From NCBI GenBank assembly GCA_937897315.1, contig CALCNS010000216.1, positions 1-13,900 on the forward strand: DNA of 13,900 bases. The letters run 5' to 3'. The stretch comes from an uncultured Bacillota bacterium (GTDB lineage: Bacteria; Bacillota; JAAYKD01). The notes under the pieces were generated by a model. That model had not been told where the DNA came from, did no database searches, and worked only from the letters and a program-made list of their open reading frames with translations. The first letter of the stretch is position 1; every line of letters begins with the position of its first letter. Shown in pieces: positions 1 through 7,835 of this stretch. Position numbers and translations under genes: made by a program.

Positions 1-331
1 AGGTAGAGGTCGTCAATGGGTTTCGTTCCGCTTCGGAAATCCTAGTTAACCCAGAGGCGGAAGCCAATTCTATGACTCCGGTTCCATCGGGTAGGAGAAC
101 AAAAGGGGCTTGTATGTCTCGACCAAGGGGGTCCTGAACGCAAACCCAACGGAGAGTTCCACCCAAAGCGGATGCCAATGCAGCACCGGTCCCCTCGCCA
201 CCATCGGCGATGGGTAGCACCGTGCAATGTGCATGAGGGAATACCCTGCGGATTCCCGTTTCCACAGCAGTACCTGCTTCTAAACTACTGCAACTGCCTT
301 TGAAAGAGTCCATAGCGATGAGAAACTTCAT
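1..331 (-). CDS. glxK: Glycerate kinase (partial, N-terminal part)
   Basis: Glycerate kinase phosphorylates D-glycerate with ATP in the cytoplasm, feeding it into lower glycolysis. The gene starts at the ATG at 331 and runs off the left edge, so only about 110 N-terminal residues are visible. The translation opens with MKFLIAMDSFKGS, followed by PIADGGEGT and, near the edge, an ASASGL..ISEAERNPL stretch; all three are typical of the GlxK/GarK family at the expected spacing. An AGAGG ribosome binding site sits just upstream and overlaps the udk stop codon. Only 12 bases separate the two genes, so they are almost certainly one transcription unit and may be translationally coupled. The family call is secure. 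Which product isomer is made, 2- or 3-phosphoglycerate, cannot be read from this fragment. Confidence 0.9.
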   Translation of the reverse strand, partial: MKFLIAMDSFKGSCSSLEAGTAVETGIRRVFPHAHCTVLPIADGGEGTGAALASALGGTLRWVCVQDPLGRDIQAPFVLLPDGTGVIELASASGLTRISEAERNPLTTST

Positions 332-343
332 GATAAAAAACCT

Positions 344-985
344 CTATTCCGGTATTCGTTCTTCTACTTCTTCGATGTGAGCCCTCAAACGCAACAAGAG
401 CATTTCTATAGCGACTCGATTACGGCCACCTTCGGGTATGACAATATCAGCAAATCGTCGGCTTGGTTCCACAAAGCGTTCATGCATGGGTTTTACTGTC
501 GATAAGTATTGATCGCGTACCGAAGCCAACGTTCTTCCGCGTTGATTGAGGTCGCGTTCGATTCGGCGAAGAATACGCACGTCGGCGTCGGTATCGACGA
601 ATATTTTTATGTCCATCATATCTCGCAAATCCGGGTCTTGTAGGATGAGAATACCATCGATAACAATAATCGGCTTCGGCTGAACTTGTATAGTATCTTT
701 GGAACGATTATGTTGTGTAAAGTCGTAAACCGGGCAGAATATGCTGTGTCCTTGTCTTAAGGTATGCAAATGCTGAACCAACATATCAGTCTCAAAGGCA
801 TCGGGGTGATCGTAATTCAACAGGCACCGTTGATCATAGGTCAGCTCATCATGGCAGCGGTAATAATTATCATGATACATGACACACAAATCTTCTCCAA
901 ATCGCTTGGCCAACTGTCTGGTTAAGGTAGTTTTCCCGGATCCGGTTCCTCCGGCAACTCCGATGATTAAGGTCCTCATGCCCAT
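344..985 (-). CDS. udk: Uridine kinase
   Basis: Uridine/cytidine kinase makes UMP or CMP from the nucleosides in pyrimidine salvage; it is a cytoplasmic P-loop kinase. The 213-residue protein has the usual family length. Visible motifs are a Walker A loop, GGTGSGKT (residues 12-19), the YHDNYYR substrate-site motif, a YDFTQHNR segment and an IDGILIL strand. The start at 985 is preceded by AAAGGCGG with short spacing. A second ATG six bases downstream (979, protein MRTLIIG...) would have more usual spacing and is a real alternative. The gene is divergent from the PLP enzyme gene on the right and is followed by glycerate kinase. Phosphoribulokinase is a related P-loop family, but length and motifs fit Udk better. 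Confidence 0.93.
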   Translation of the reverse strand: MGMRTLIIGVAGGTGSGKTTLTRQLAKRFGEDLCVMYHDNYYRCHDELTYDQRCLLNYDHPDAFETDMLVQHLHTLRQGHSIFCPVYDFTQHNRSKDTIQVQPKPIIVIDGILILQDPDLRDMMDIKIFVDTDADVRILRRIERDLNQRGRTLASVRDQYLSTVKPMHERFVEPSRRFADIVIPEGGRNRVAIEMLLLRLRAHIEEVEERIPE

Positions 986-996
986 CGCCGCCTTTC

Positions 997-1072
997 ATAT
1001 CATGCTATTGTGTTTGCCAAAAGATATGCCTTTTCCTTCAGCTATGCTTGCTCTTGCTTACTTTCATGATAT
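997..1072. promoter_or_regulatory. Widely spaced inverted repeat in divergent intergenic region
   Basis: ATATCATG at 997-1004 and its exact reverse complement CATGATAT at 1065-1072 flank the gap between the divergent udk and PLP enzyme genes. The right copy overlaps the -10 box of the rightward gene and the left copy lies about ten bases upstream of the udk start. A shared regulator binding both copies is possible, but 8-bp matches in AT-rich DNA can arise by chance. Confidence 0.25.
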
Positions 1073-1075
1073 AAT
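1048..1075 (+). promoter_or_regulatory. Predicted sigma-A promoter for the PLP enzyme gene
   Basis: The -35 box TTGCTC (1048-1053) and a perfect -10 box TATAAT (1070-1075) are separated by 16 bases. Transcription would begin near 1082, leaving a leader of about 25 bases that carries the ribosome binding site. Confidence 0.55.
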
Positions 1076-1105
1076 ATCCTTAAAAGAAGAGAAAGGGTGG
1101 AAACT

Positions 1106-2170
1106 TTGAAACTGAATCAATTAGAAACTCCGGTTTTGATCTTAGATGAAGTGAAATTCAATAACAACCTTAAGCGCATGATGGAATTAATTGACGGAAG
1201 CGGAATGGCACTACGACCACATTACAAGTCGCATAAATCGGTTGAGATCGCCCGCAAGCAAATTGCCTATGGGGCAAAAGGTATTACTTGTGCCAAACTA
1301 GGCGAAGCAGAAGATTTGGCCGATGCGGGCATAGAGGATATTCTCATTGCCAATCAAATTGTACAGCCCTCTAAACTAGCTCGGGTAGCTCACTTGGCCA
1401 ATCGTTGTAAACTGACTGTTTGTGTTGACCATGAAGAAAACATTCAAGCTTTAGAAACGGCGGCTGCGGCAGCCAATTCTTTGGTTCATGTGTATGTGGA
1501 ATTTGATGTCGGTATGAAACGATGTGGAGTCACTTCCTTAGAATCCGTTGCCACACTGGCAAAATGCGTGATGGCTCAACCGCACCTAAGCTTTGATGGT
1601 ATCCAAGCTTACGCCGGTCAGCTTTCACATGAATTTGATGCCGATAAGCGGAAACACGAGTCTGGCGTGACCGATGAAAATCTTGTCATCTTGAAGAAGT
1701 ATTTGTTGGATCAAGGAATTCCGGTCAAAGAAGTGAGTGGAGGCAGTACCGGTACCGCACTTTTAAAAGGGAATCCGAAAATTTATACAGAATTACAAGC
1801 AGGCACCTATATTTTTATGGATGCTTCTTATGCAAAAATGACGTTACCGTTCGAACATAGCTTGTTTGTGCTTTCAACGGTCATTAGCACCGGTCCGGAA
1901 CTGGTGGTGACCGATGCGGGAGTAAAATCGGTGGGAGTCGATCAAGGATTACCGAAGTTTATCGGCTTCTCCCCGGAAGCCCCCATTAATCTTAGTGAAG
2001 AACATGGTGCCATTCGAGTAGCCAATCACGGCAAAAAGTTGAACGATAAAGTTTGGTATATTCCCGGGCACAGCTGTACCACAGCAAACTTACATGATCA
2101 AATCTATTTGTTCCAAGGAGACGAGGTTACCGGCAAAATCATGATAACCAGTCGCGGGAAAGGCAGATAA
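1106..2170 (+). CDS. D-threonine aldolase / D-serine dehydratase-like PLP enzyme
   Basis: This cytoplasmic enzyme belongs to fold-type III PLP proteins (alanine racemase-like N-terminal barrel, D-serine dehydratase-like C-terminus), whose members cleave D-threonine to glycine and acetaldehyde or deaminate D-serine. The segment LRPHYKSHK contains the PLP lysine (K41 from the chosen start). Near the C-terminus, PGHSCTTANLHD supplies the His/Cys pair (H322, C324) that binds the catalytic metal in this family. Length (354 aa) is normal. I prefer the TTG at 1106 (protein begins MKLNQLETPVLILD): AAAGGGTGG lies 5 bases upstream and family members usually begin close to the LETP motif. A GTG at 1097 in the same frame would add three residues. 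The gene has its own promoter and terminator, so it is monocistronic. Family membership is clear; the exact substrate is not. Confidence 0.85.
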   Translation: MKLNQLETPVLILDEVKFNNNLKRMMELIDGSGMALRPHYKSHKSVEIARKQIAYGAKGITCAKLGEAEDLADAGIEDILIANQIVQPSKLARVAHLANRCKLTVCVDHEENIQALETAAAAANSLVHVYVEFDVGMKRCGVTSLESVATLAKCVMAQPHLSFDGIQAYAGQLSHEFDADKRKHESGVTDENLVILKKYLLDQGIPVKEVSGGSTGTALLKGNPKIYTELQAGTYIFMDASYAKMTLPFEHSLFVLSTVISTGPELVVTDAGVKSVGVDQGLPKFIGFSPEAPINLSEEHGAIRVANHGKKLNDKVWYIPGHSCTTANLHDQIYLFQGDEVTGKIMITSRGKGR

Positions 2171-2186
2171 TAACTTCAAACTAACT

Positions 2187-2230
2187 GAGTCGCAGAAGAG
2201 GGATACATTCCCCTTCTGCGACTCTTTTTT
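2187..2230 (+). terminator. Strong Rho-independent terminator after PLP enzyme gene
   Basis: A perfect 12-bp stem (GAGTCGCAGAAG at 2187-2198 pairing with CTTCTGCGACTC at 2213-2224), extended inward by GGGA/TCCC, is followed at once by six T residues (2225-2230). It separates the PLP enzyme transcript from the hydrogenase operon. Confidence 0.93.
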
Positions 2231-2395
2231 GTGCTGTGAAACTTTTCTTGAATTTGAGAAAAAACCTGAAGGAGTTTGCCATATTCATCCAGAAATAGAG
2301 ATTAATAGAGAAATAAATCACAAACCATACGAAAGATTGTGAATTCTCTAAAGTCTTTTAAAAACCATTTTAGGTCAATGAAGAGGGGGAACAAG
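2231..2395 (+). other. Leader region of the hydrogenase operon
   Basis: No gene is supported here. The only -35/-10 pair I could place is weak: TTGCCA (2276-2281) with AGATTA 17 bases downstream (2299-2304). Two inverted repeats are visible: TTTTCT (2243-2248) with AGAAAA (2257-2262), and TCACAA (2318-2323) with TTGTGA (2337-2342). The latter has Rex-like half-sites in the wrong relative orientation. The ribosome binding site GAGGGGG (2383-2389) belongs to the first hydrogenase gene. Confidence 0.4.
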
Positions 2396-2911
2396 ATGCA
2401 GGTGTCACAAGTGGAACAAGTTGTAAAAAAAATACCGGATTCACAGGAGTTGGAGAAAATTCTAAATCTAATCGATCTCTATGGTAATCGTCCCGAAAAT
2501 TTGATTCAGATTTTGCATGGCACTCAACAAATCGCAGGGCACATTCCCTTGACGTTGCAGTGTATTATTGCAGAAAAGTTAAGTATTCCTGTTAGTGAAG
2601 TATCGGGAGTGGTATCCTTTTACTCATTCTTTTCCGCCAAACCGCGAGGGAAACACATCATTAGAGTCTGTCTGGGAACTGCCTGCTATGTTCGAGGTGG
2701 AAAAAAGCTAGTAGAAACACTTCAACACAAGCTTCAAGTAAACCTTGGAGAAACGACTGCAGATGGCCAGTTTACCTTGGAAATTGCCCGATGTATTGGA
2801 GCGTGCGGATTAGCACCCGCTATGATGATTGATGATGAGGTGTTCCGCCAGGTCAATCCTAACAAAGTCGATTCCATTCTTCAGCAATATGAAGGAGGGA
2901 GGAGTTCATGA
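2396..2911 (+). CDS. hydC: Hydrogenase small subunit, NuoE/HydC-like [2Fe-2S] protein
   Basis: This is the thioredoxin-fold [2Fe-2S] subunit of a NAD(P)-linked [FeFe]-hydrogenase, equivalent to HydC, HndA or NuoE, which passes electrons between the flavin subunit and other clusters. The 171-aa protein has an N-terminal helical region and then a C-terminal thioredoxin-like domain with four cluster cysteines, C92, C97, C133 and C137 (CLGTAC and CIGAC). The motif GVVSFYSFF is typical of NuoE. I chose ATG 2396 because GAGGGGG lies 6 bases upstream; an in-frame GTG at 2339 would add 19 poorly conserved residues with no good ribosome binding site. The stop overlaps the next start as ATGA, so it is the first gene of a coupled hydrogenase operon. 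Confidence 0.92.
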   Translation: MQVSQVEQVVKKIPDSQELEKILNLIDLYGNRPENLIQILHGTQQIAGHIPLTLQCIIAEKLSIPVSEVSGVVSFYSFFSAKPRGKHIIRVCLGTACYVRGGKKLVETLQHKLQVNLGETTADGQFTLEIARCIGACGLAPAMMIDDEVFRQVNPNKVDSILQQYEGGRSS

Positions 2912-5900
2912 TTAGCAAGATTGAAAATGTCGAACAACTATCTTCTTTGAAAGAAGAGTATCTAAGACATCTTGCCACTTTTCGATATCAGGTGTTGGTC
3001 TGTGGGGGAGCTGGGTGTGTCTCTTCTCATTGTCAGGAAATCGTCGCTGCTCTTCAGGAATCTTTAGTAGAGGAAAGAATTTCAGACGATGTTCTGGTGA
3101 CGGTAACCGGTTGCATGGGTTTATGCGCGGTAGGACCGGTGATTCTGGTGTTGCCTGAGCGGACATTCTATACCAATTTGACCCCTGAAAAGACGAAAGC
3201 CATTGTCAAGTCGCATTTGAAAGAGCAAAAGATTCTAGAAGAGTATACTTTTTTCGACGCTTCTTTGGAGAGGCATGTGACATGTATGGATGACATTGAG
3301 TTCTACAAAGCTCAGCTGAAAATAGTATTAGATAACTGTGGTCAAATTGATTTCAATGACATCAAAGCATACATAGCAAGAGATGGTTATTTGGCATTGG
3401 CCTCTGCTTTAAAGCAACAAACTCCGCAATCGATTATCAACGAAGTGAAAACGTCGGGGTTGCGTGGTAGAGGAGGAGCTGGTTTCCCGACCGGTATCAA
3501 ATGGCAAGCCGGGCATGATCAATTAGGCGAGCAGAAATATATGGTCTGTAATGCAGATGAAGGAGATCCGGGTGCTTTTATGGACCGGAGCATCATCGAG
3601 GGTGACCCGCACGCCGTAATTGAAGGAATGGCTTTAGGAGGATACGCCATAGGAGCCAATAAGGGATATGTGTACATTCGTGCCGAGTACCCCATTGCCA
3701 TCGAGCGTCTGACCGAGGCGATGAAACAGGCAAAACAGATGGGCTTACTGGGAGACCATATTTTCGGGTCCAATTTCTCATTTGCTCTGGAAATCCGCAT
3801 TGGTGCAGGAGCATTTGTTTGCGGAGAAGAGACCGCTCTCATGGCGAGTATTGAAGGAAAAAGAGGAGAACCGAGGCAGAAACCCCCCTTCCCCTTCCAG
3901 TCCGGGTTATTTGGGAAACCTACCATCATTAATAATGTAGAAACCATTGCTAATATTCCCAAAATCCTACGCCGAGGTGGAGCGTGGTATGCCGGATTCG
4001 GCTTACCGAAAGCGACCGGAACTAAAGTGTTTGCTTTGGCTGGGCAAGTGGTGAACACCGGAATTATAGAGGTTCCCATTGGTACTTCCATTGGAGATAT
4101 TGTCTACAAAATCGGTGGGGGAATTCGAGATGGCAAAGCCTTTAAAGCAGTGCAAATTGGAGGTCCTTCCGGCGGTTGTGTGACGAAAGAAGCGCTGAAT
4201 ACACCGGCCGATTATGAAGCATTGAGCCAACTAGGGGCAATTATGGGCTCCGGTGGCCTAATCGTCATGAATGAGGATACCTGTATGGTAGACACCGCTC
4301 GCTTTTTCATGGACTTTATTCGCGATGAATCCTGTGGAAAATGCGCTGCGTGTCGCATTGGGACCAAGCGCATGTTGGAAATCTTAGAAAACATTACAGA
4401 AGGCAGAGGTAAAATAGGGGATATAGAACTGTTAGAGGAAATCGGCGAGACCTTGAAACAGACGGCACTATGTGGCTTAGGACAAACGGCAGCCAATCCC
4501 ATCTTATCTACGATTCGGTATTTTAGAGAGGAGTATGAAGAACACATTCTTCAGAAATATTGCCATGCCGGGGTCTGTGCCTCATTATTCATTTCACCTT
4601 GTGAAAACACGTGCCCAGCGAATGTCAATGTTCCTGGTTATGTTGCATTGGTCGCTTCAGGGAGATTTCTCGATGCGTATCGTTTGATTATGCAAGAAAA
4701 CCCGTTACCTGCGATATGTGGTCGGATTTGCACACGTCCCTGTGAGCAAAAGTGCCGTCGGGGAACGGTAGATGAAGCAGTAGCCATACGCGATCTGAAA
4801 CGTTTTGTTGCAGACTATGCGTTTAAACACGAAACTTCCAACATGCTTCAGTGGACTGCCCCACGCAATGGGAGGCGAATTGCCATTATTGGTGCGGGTG
4901 CATCGGGATTAACATGTGGATACTATTTGGTGCGTTTGGGTTATGATGTCGATATATTTGAAGCAGAACAGATTGCCGGAGGGGTATTGGCCTATGGAAT
5001 CCCCGAGTATCGATTGCCCAAAGATGTTTTGAGCCATGAGATTGATCTCATTGTGAAAGCCGGTGTTAAGATTAAATATGGGGTGGAGATCGGTCGCGAT
5101 ATCGATTTTAAAACGTTACAAGATCAATACGATTCTGTTTATGTGGCAACAGGAACTCAATATCCTCAAAAGGTTCAGATTCCGGGAGAAGAATTAGATG
5201 GAGTGATTCACGGTATCCGTTTTCTCAAGAATGTTCATTTCCAAAAAATCAAACGTTTAACCGGAACCGTTGCAGTCATTGGTGGAGGAAACACTGCCAT
5301 TGATTCTGCAAGAACAGCCGTACGTTTAGGAGCAAGTCGAGTCGTGATTGTTTATCGACGTACAATTGATGCCATGCCAGCATATCATGAAGAAGTGGTT
5401 GAAGCGTTGGAAGAGGGTATTGAAATCATGGAGCTGGCCGCTCCGGTGAAAATTTGGGGAGATCATAGAGCGCGTGTGCGTGAGCTGGAAATGGTGCGCA
5501 TGGAATTGGGTGCATTTGATGCCAGTGGACGCAGAAAGTCGGTGGAAGTAAAAGGGTCTCGTTTCCGATTGGAAGTCACAACTGTGATTCCAGCAGTGAG
5601 TCAATATGCGGATTTACCGTTCGTAGGAAAGCAAGAAGTTCAACGGACTGCTTGGGGGACTTTTGTCATTGATGCTGAAACCCAAATGACCAGTATGCCG
5701 GGTGTTTTTGCTGGTGGTGATGTGGCCAGAGGTCCGGATGATGTGATTCGAGCGATAGCCGATGGAAAACGAGCAGCCATGGCCATGGACAAATATCTTG
5801 GTGGTAAAGGAATTCTCAACAAAGGTGAGCCCATCGAAATTCCAGAAATCGTGGATTCGGATGAAATTGTGTTCCATACGCAATTTGAGAAAGAAGTATT

Positions 5901-6012
5901 GGTTCCGGAGAGGCGTGTGAAAAGTTTTGAAGAAGTCGTCAAAGGATATCATAAGATCAATGCAATCGCAGAAGCCATGCGCTGTTTGCATTGCGATAGG
6001 AGGGCATTATGA
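2908..6012 (+). CDS. NuoF/HydB-like hydrogenase subunit fused to a GltD/NfnB-like FAD-NAD(P)H module
   Basis: This 1034-aa polypeptide joins two electron-transfer units. Residues 1-120 form a thioredoxin-like [2Fe-2S] domain (C32, C37, C69, C73). From about 180 to 525 is the NuoF/HydB core: GRGGAGFP and CNADEGDPGAF (FMN/NADH site), then CGKCAACRIG and a later CGLGQ cysteine (N3-type [4Fe-4S]). From about 565 to the end is a complete GltD/NfnB/PreT-like module: a cysteine-rich Fe-S domain (CENTCPANVNVPGY ... CGRICTRPCEQKC), an FAD motif IIGAGASGL (near 656), a second dinucleotide motif VIGGGNTAID followed by VVIVYRR (near 786), GGDVARGPDDVIRAIADG (near 931) and a terminal CLHCD. The two 4Fe-4S ferredoxin motifs usual at the HydB C-terminus are absent and the GltD-like module takes their place. 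The known role of the first half is NAD(H) oxidoreduction; GltD relatives mostly use NADPH, so a second, NADP-linked site is inferred. ATGA overlaps join it to both neighbours. The frame is intact throughout, arguing against an assembly artefact. Confidence 0.93.
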   Translation: MISKIENVEQLSSLKEEYLRHLATFRYQVLVCGGAGCVSSHCQEIVAALQESLVEERISDDVLVTVTGCMGLCAVGPVILVLPERTFYTNLTPEKTKAIVKSHLKEQKILEEYTFFDASLERHVTCMDDIEFYKAQLKIVLDNCGQIDFNDIKAYIARDGYLALASALKQQTPQSIINEVKTSGLRGRGGAGFPTGIKWQAGHDQLGEQKYMVCNADEGDPGAFMDRSIIEGDPHAVIEGMALGGYAIGANKGYVYIRAEYPIAIERLTEAMKQAKQMGLLGDHIFGSNFSFALEIRIGAGAFVCGEETALMASIEGKRGEPRQKPPFPFQSGLFGKPTIINNVETIANIPKILRRGGAWYAGFGLPKATGTKVFALAGQVVNTGIIEVPIGTSIGDIVYKIGGGIRDGKAFKAVQIGGPSGGCVTKEALNTPADYEALSQLGAIMGSGGLIVMNEDTCMVDTARFFMDFIRDESCGKCAACRIGTKRMLEILENITEGRGKIGDIELLEEIGETLKQTALCGLGQTAANPILSTIRYFREEYEEHILQKYCHAGVCASLFISPCENTCPANVNVPGYVALVASGRFLDAYRLIMQENPLPAICGRICTRPCEQKCRRGTVDEAVAIRDLKRFVADYAFKHETSNMLQWTAPRNGRRIAIIGAGASGLTCGYYLVRLGYDVDIFEAEQIAGGVLAYGIPEYRLPKDVLSHEIDLIVKAGVKIKYGVEIGRDIDFKTLQDQYDSVYVATGTQYPQKVQIPGEELDGVIHGIRFLKNVHFQKIKRLTGTVAVIGGGNTAIDSARTAVRLGASRVVIVYRRTIDAMPAYHEEVVEALEEGIEIMELAAPVKIWGDHRARVRELEMVRMELGAFDASGRRKSVEVKGSRFRLEVTTVIPAVSQYADLPFVGKQEVQRTAWGTFVIDAETQMTSMPGVFAGGDVARGPDDVIRAIADGKRAAMAMDKYLGGKGILNKGEPIEIPEIVDSDEIVFHTQFEKEVLVPERRVKSFEEVVKGYHKINAIAEAMRCLHCDRRAL

Positions 6013-7781
6013 TTCAATGTACTATTAAGCGTCAAAGCATATCGGTGTTGGAAGGCACAACGATTTTGGAGGCGGCGAAACAGAATCATATTCGCATCCC
6101 AAATCTTTGCTACATGGAGGGTCTACATAGTACAGGATCATGCCGTATTTGTAGCGTAGAGGTAGTCGGTGCAAAAACCCTAATGGCAGCTTGTGTGACA
6201 GAAGTGCGAGAAGGTATGCAGGTTTTTACCCATTCAAAGAAAGTCCAGGATGCCCGCAAGATGCTGTATCAACTGCTCCTGTCGGATCATCATCAAGATT
6301 GCTTGCGCTGTAACAGAAATCTCGAATGTGAATTTCAGGAATTAGGAAGAGAGTTGGGTGTGACGCAATCGTTGTTCCAAACAACTTCTTCTCGCTCCGC
6401 CAAGGACGAAGGTCCATCCATTGTACGAGATACATCGAAATGTATTTTGTGCCAACGATGTGTGACGGTTTGTCAAGATATTCAAGGAGTTGGGGCGATA
6501 CGGGTTCAGAACAGGGGGTTCCAGTCTGTGGTGGCGCCTGCTATGGAGTTACCTTTGGCGCAAGTCAACTGCGCCAATTGCGGTCAATGTACCATTGTTT
6601 GCCCGGTAGGAGCTTTGGAAGGCACCGATGCCACCGAAATAGTGTGGCAAGCCCTTCATGACCCCAATGTTCGAGTCGTCATGCAGTGTGCACCCGCAAT
6701 ACGAGTGGCCATTGGTGAGTTGTTCGATTATCCGGTAGGAACTCGTGTCACCGGGAAATTGGCTGCCGCCATGAAAGCATTGGGAGCCGATGATGTATTT
6801 GATACAAATTGGGCTGCAGACCTAACCATTTTGGAAGAGGGAACCGAATTACTTCACCGTTTGCTGAAAAGTCTTGAAGGTCAGCCGGCAGCCTTTCCCA
6901 TGATAACAAGTTGTTCGCCAGGTTGGATTAAGTTCGTTGAGCACCAATATCCCCATCTGCTGGATCACTTATCAAGCTGTAAATCTCCTCATATGATGCT
7001 CGGAGCCTTATCCAAAAGTTACTATGCTGAGAAACTGGGGATCAATCCCAAAAAAATCTTCGTCGTATCTGTGATGCCGTGTACAGCCAAAAAGTTCGAA
7101 ATTACGCGTGAAGAAATGATCCATGATGGGTTGAAGGATGTAGATGCGGTATTGACCACTCGAGAACTGGGAAGAATGATTCGACAAGCCGGCATCGATT
7201 TTCGTCAACTAAAGGACATTCCTTTTGATCAGCCCATGGGGTTCTCTACCGGGGCTGCAGATATCTTTGGTGTCACGGGTGGAGTGATGGAAGCAGCATT
7301 GAGAACAGTGTATACCGTATTGTCCGGACGACCCTTACCTTTTGCCAAGCTTCATGTGGAATCCATTAGAGGAATGGATGAAGTAAAGGAAGCCACCCTT
7401 GTTTTGCAAGACCTACTGCCACAATATCATGCCTTGGAAGGAGCTCACGTGAAGGTTGTAGTGACGAGCGGACTTCACGGTGCAAGAGTACTCATGGATC
7501 AAATCCAAGCGGGCAATTCTCCTTATTTATTTATGGAAGTGATGGGTTGTCCCGGTGGGTGTATCACCGGAGGGGGTCAACCCCGCAGCCATGACCCAGA
7601 AGTTCGCTCGAAACGTATGAAGGCATTATATGAAGAAGATGAGAGCAAAGTACTTCGTGAATCACATGCAAATCCATCCATAGATGCACTATATCGGGAG
7701 TATCTTGGCGAGCCCTGTGGTGAACGATCACACCACTTGTTGCATACTCATTATATAAAACGAGCTCCGATCATTCCTTGA
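6009..7781 (+). CDS. hydA: [FeFe]-hydrogenase catalytic subunit HydA
   Basis: This subunit interconverts protons and H2 at the H-cluster. Domains in order: an N-terminal [2Fe-2S] ferredoxin domain (C34, C45, C48, C62), the His-Cys [4Fe-4S] motif (H94, C98, C101, C107), a two-cluster ferredoxin domain (CILCQRCVTVC and CANCGQCTIVCP, residues 145-198), the H-domain and a C-terminal small-subunit-like region. H-cluster motifs are L1 TSCSPGW (300-306), L2 MPCTAKKFE (356-364) and L3 EVMGCPGGC followed by GGGQP (from 510). L1 has Ser where the textbook motif has the second Cys. At 590 aa it matches the HydA/HndD class of multimeric, often electron-bifurcating enzymes. It is the last gene of the operon. 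No leader peptide or Tat signal is seen, so the complex is likely cytoplasmic. Maturation genes hydE, hydF and hydG are not in the window. Confidence 0.96.
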   Translation: MIQCTIKRQSISVLEGTTILEAAKQNHIRIPNLCYMEGLHSTGSCRICSVEVVGAKTLMAACVTEVREGMQVFTHSKKVQDARKMLYQLLLSDHHQDCLRCNRNLECEFQELGRELGVTQSLFQTTSSRSAKDEGPSIVRDTSKCILCQRCVTVCQDIQGVGAIRVQNRGFQSVVAPAMELPLAQVNCANCGQCTIVCPVGALEGTDATEIVWQALHDPNVRVVMQCAPAIRVAIGELFDYPVGTRVTGKLAAAMKALGADDVFDTNWAADLTILEEGTELLHRLLKSLEGQPAAFPMITSCSPGWIKFVEHQYPHLLDHLSSCKSPHMMLGALSKSYYAEKLGINPKKIFVVSVMPCTAKKFEITREEMIHDGLKDVDAVLTTRELGRMIRQAGIDFRQLKDIPFDQPMGFSTGAADIFGVTGGVMEAALRTVYTVLSGRPLPFAKLHVESIRGMDEVKEATLVLQDLLPQYHALEGAHVKVVVTSGLHGARVLMDQIQAGNSPYLFMEVMGCPGGCITGGGQPRSHDPEVRSKRMKALYEEDESKVLRESHANPSIDALYREYLGEPCGERSHHLLHTHYIKRAPIIP

Positions 7782-7806
7782 AAACACATTGATTTCATGG
7801 TAAAAT
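7778..7806 (+). promoter_or_regulatory. Predicted sigma-A promoter of the DtxR-family gene
   Basis: TTGAAA (7778-7783) and TAAAAT (7801-7806) are separated by exactly 17 bases, with an extended TGG before the -10 box. The -35 box overlaps the hydA stop codon (TGA 7779-7781). Transcription would start near 7813. The regulator can thus be made independently of the hydrogenase operon, although no terminator separates them and read-through is likely. Confidence 0.75.
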
Positions 7807-7809
7807 GAG

Positions 7810-7835
7810 TTCAAGCAATTCAACCGTTGTTTGAA
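7810..7835 (+). promoter_or_regulatory. Candidate operator at the regulator's transcription start
   Basis: TTCAAGCAA (7810-7818) and TTGTTTGAA (7827-7835) form an inverted repeat with a single mismatch and an 8-base spacer. It begins next to the -10 box and ends within the ribosome binding site, an ideal place for autorepression by the encoded regulator. It does not obviously match the known DtxR or MntR consensus boxes. Confidence 0.4.

Noticed and set aside
2318..2342. Possible Rex (NADH-sensing) site upstream of the hydrogenase operon
   Set aside because: Rex sites read TTGTGA-spacer-TCACAA; here the half-sites are in the opposite order with a 13-base gap, so the match is not a Rex operator as it stands.
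3519..4091. Long antisense open frame (190 codons) within the NuoF-like part
   Set aside because: It lies wholly opposite a coding region with clear NuoF motifs, has no ribosome binding site and its protein resembles nothing. Several similar frames opposite the hydrogenase genes are rejected for the same reason.
4560..4620. Missed stop/start separating a NuoF gene from a separate gltD gene
   Set aside because: The frame is continuous, with no stop or frameshift through the junction, and no ribosome binding site with a fitting start codon was seen there, so a true fusion is the simpler reading.
6009..7781. NuoG/complex I subunit instead of hydrogenase
   Set aside because: The N-terminal cluster domains are shared with NuoG, but the L1, L2 and L3 H-cluster motifs and the small-subunit C-terminus are specific to [FeFe]-hydrogenase.
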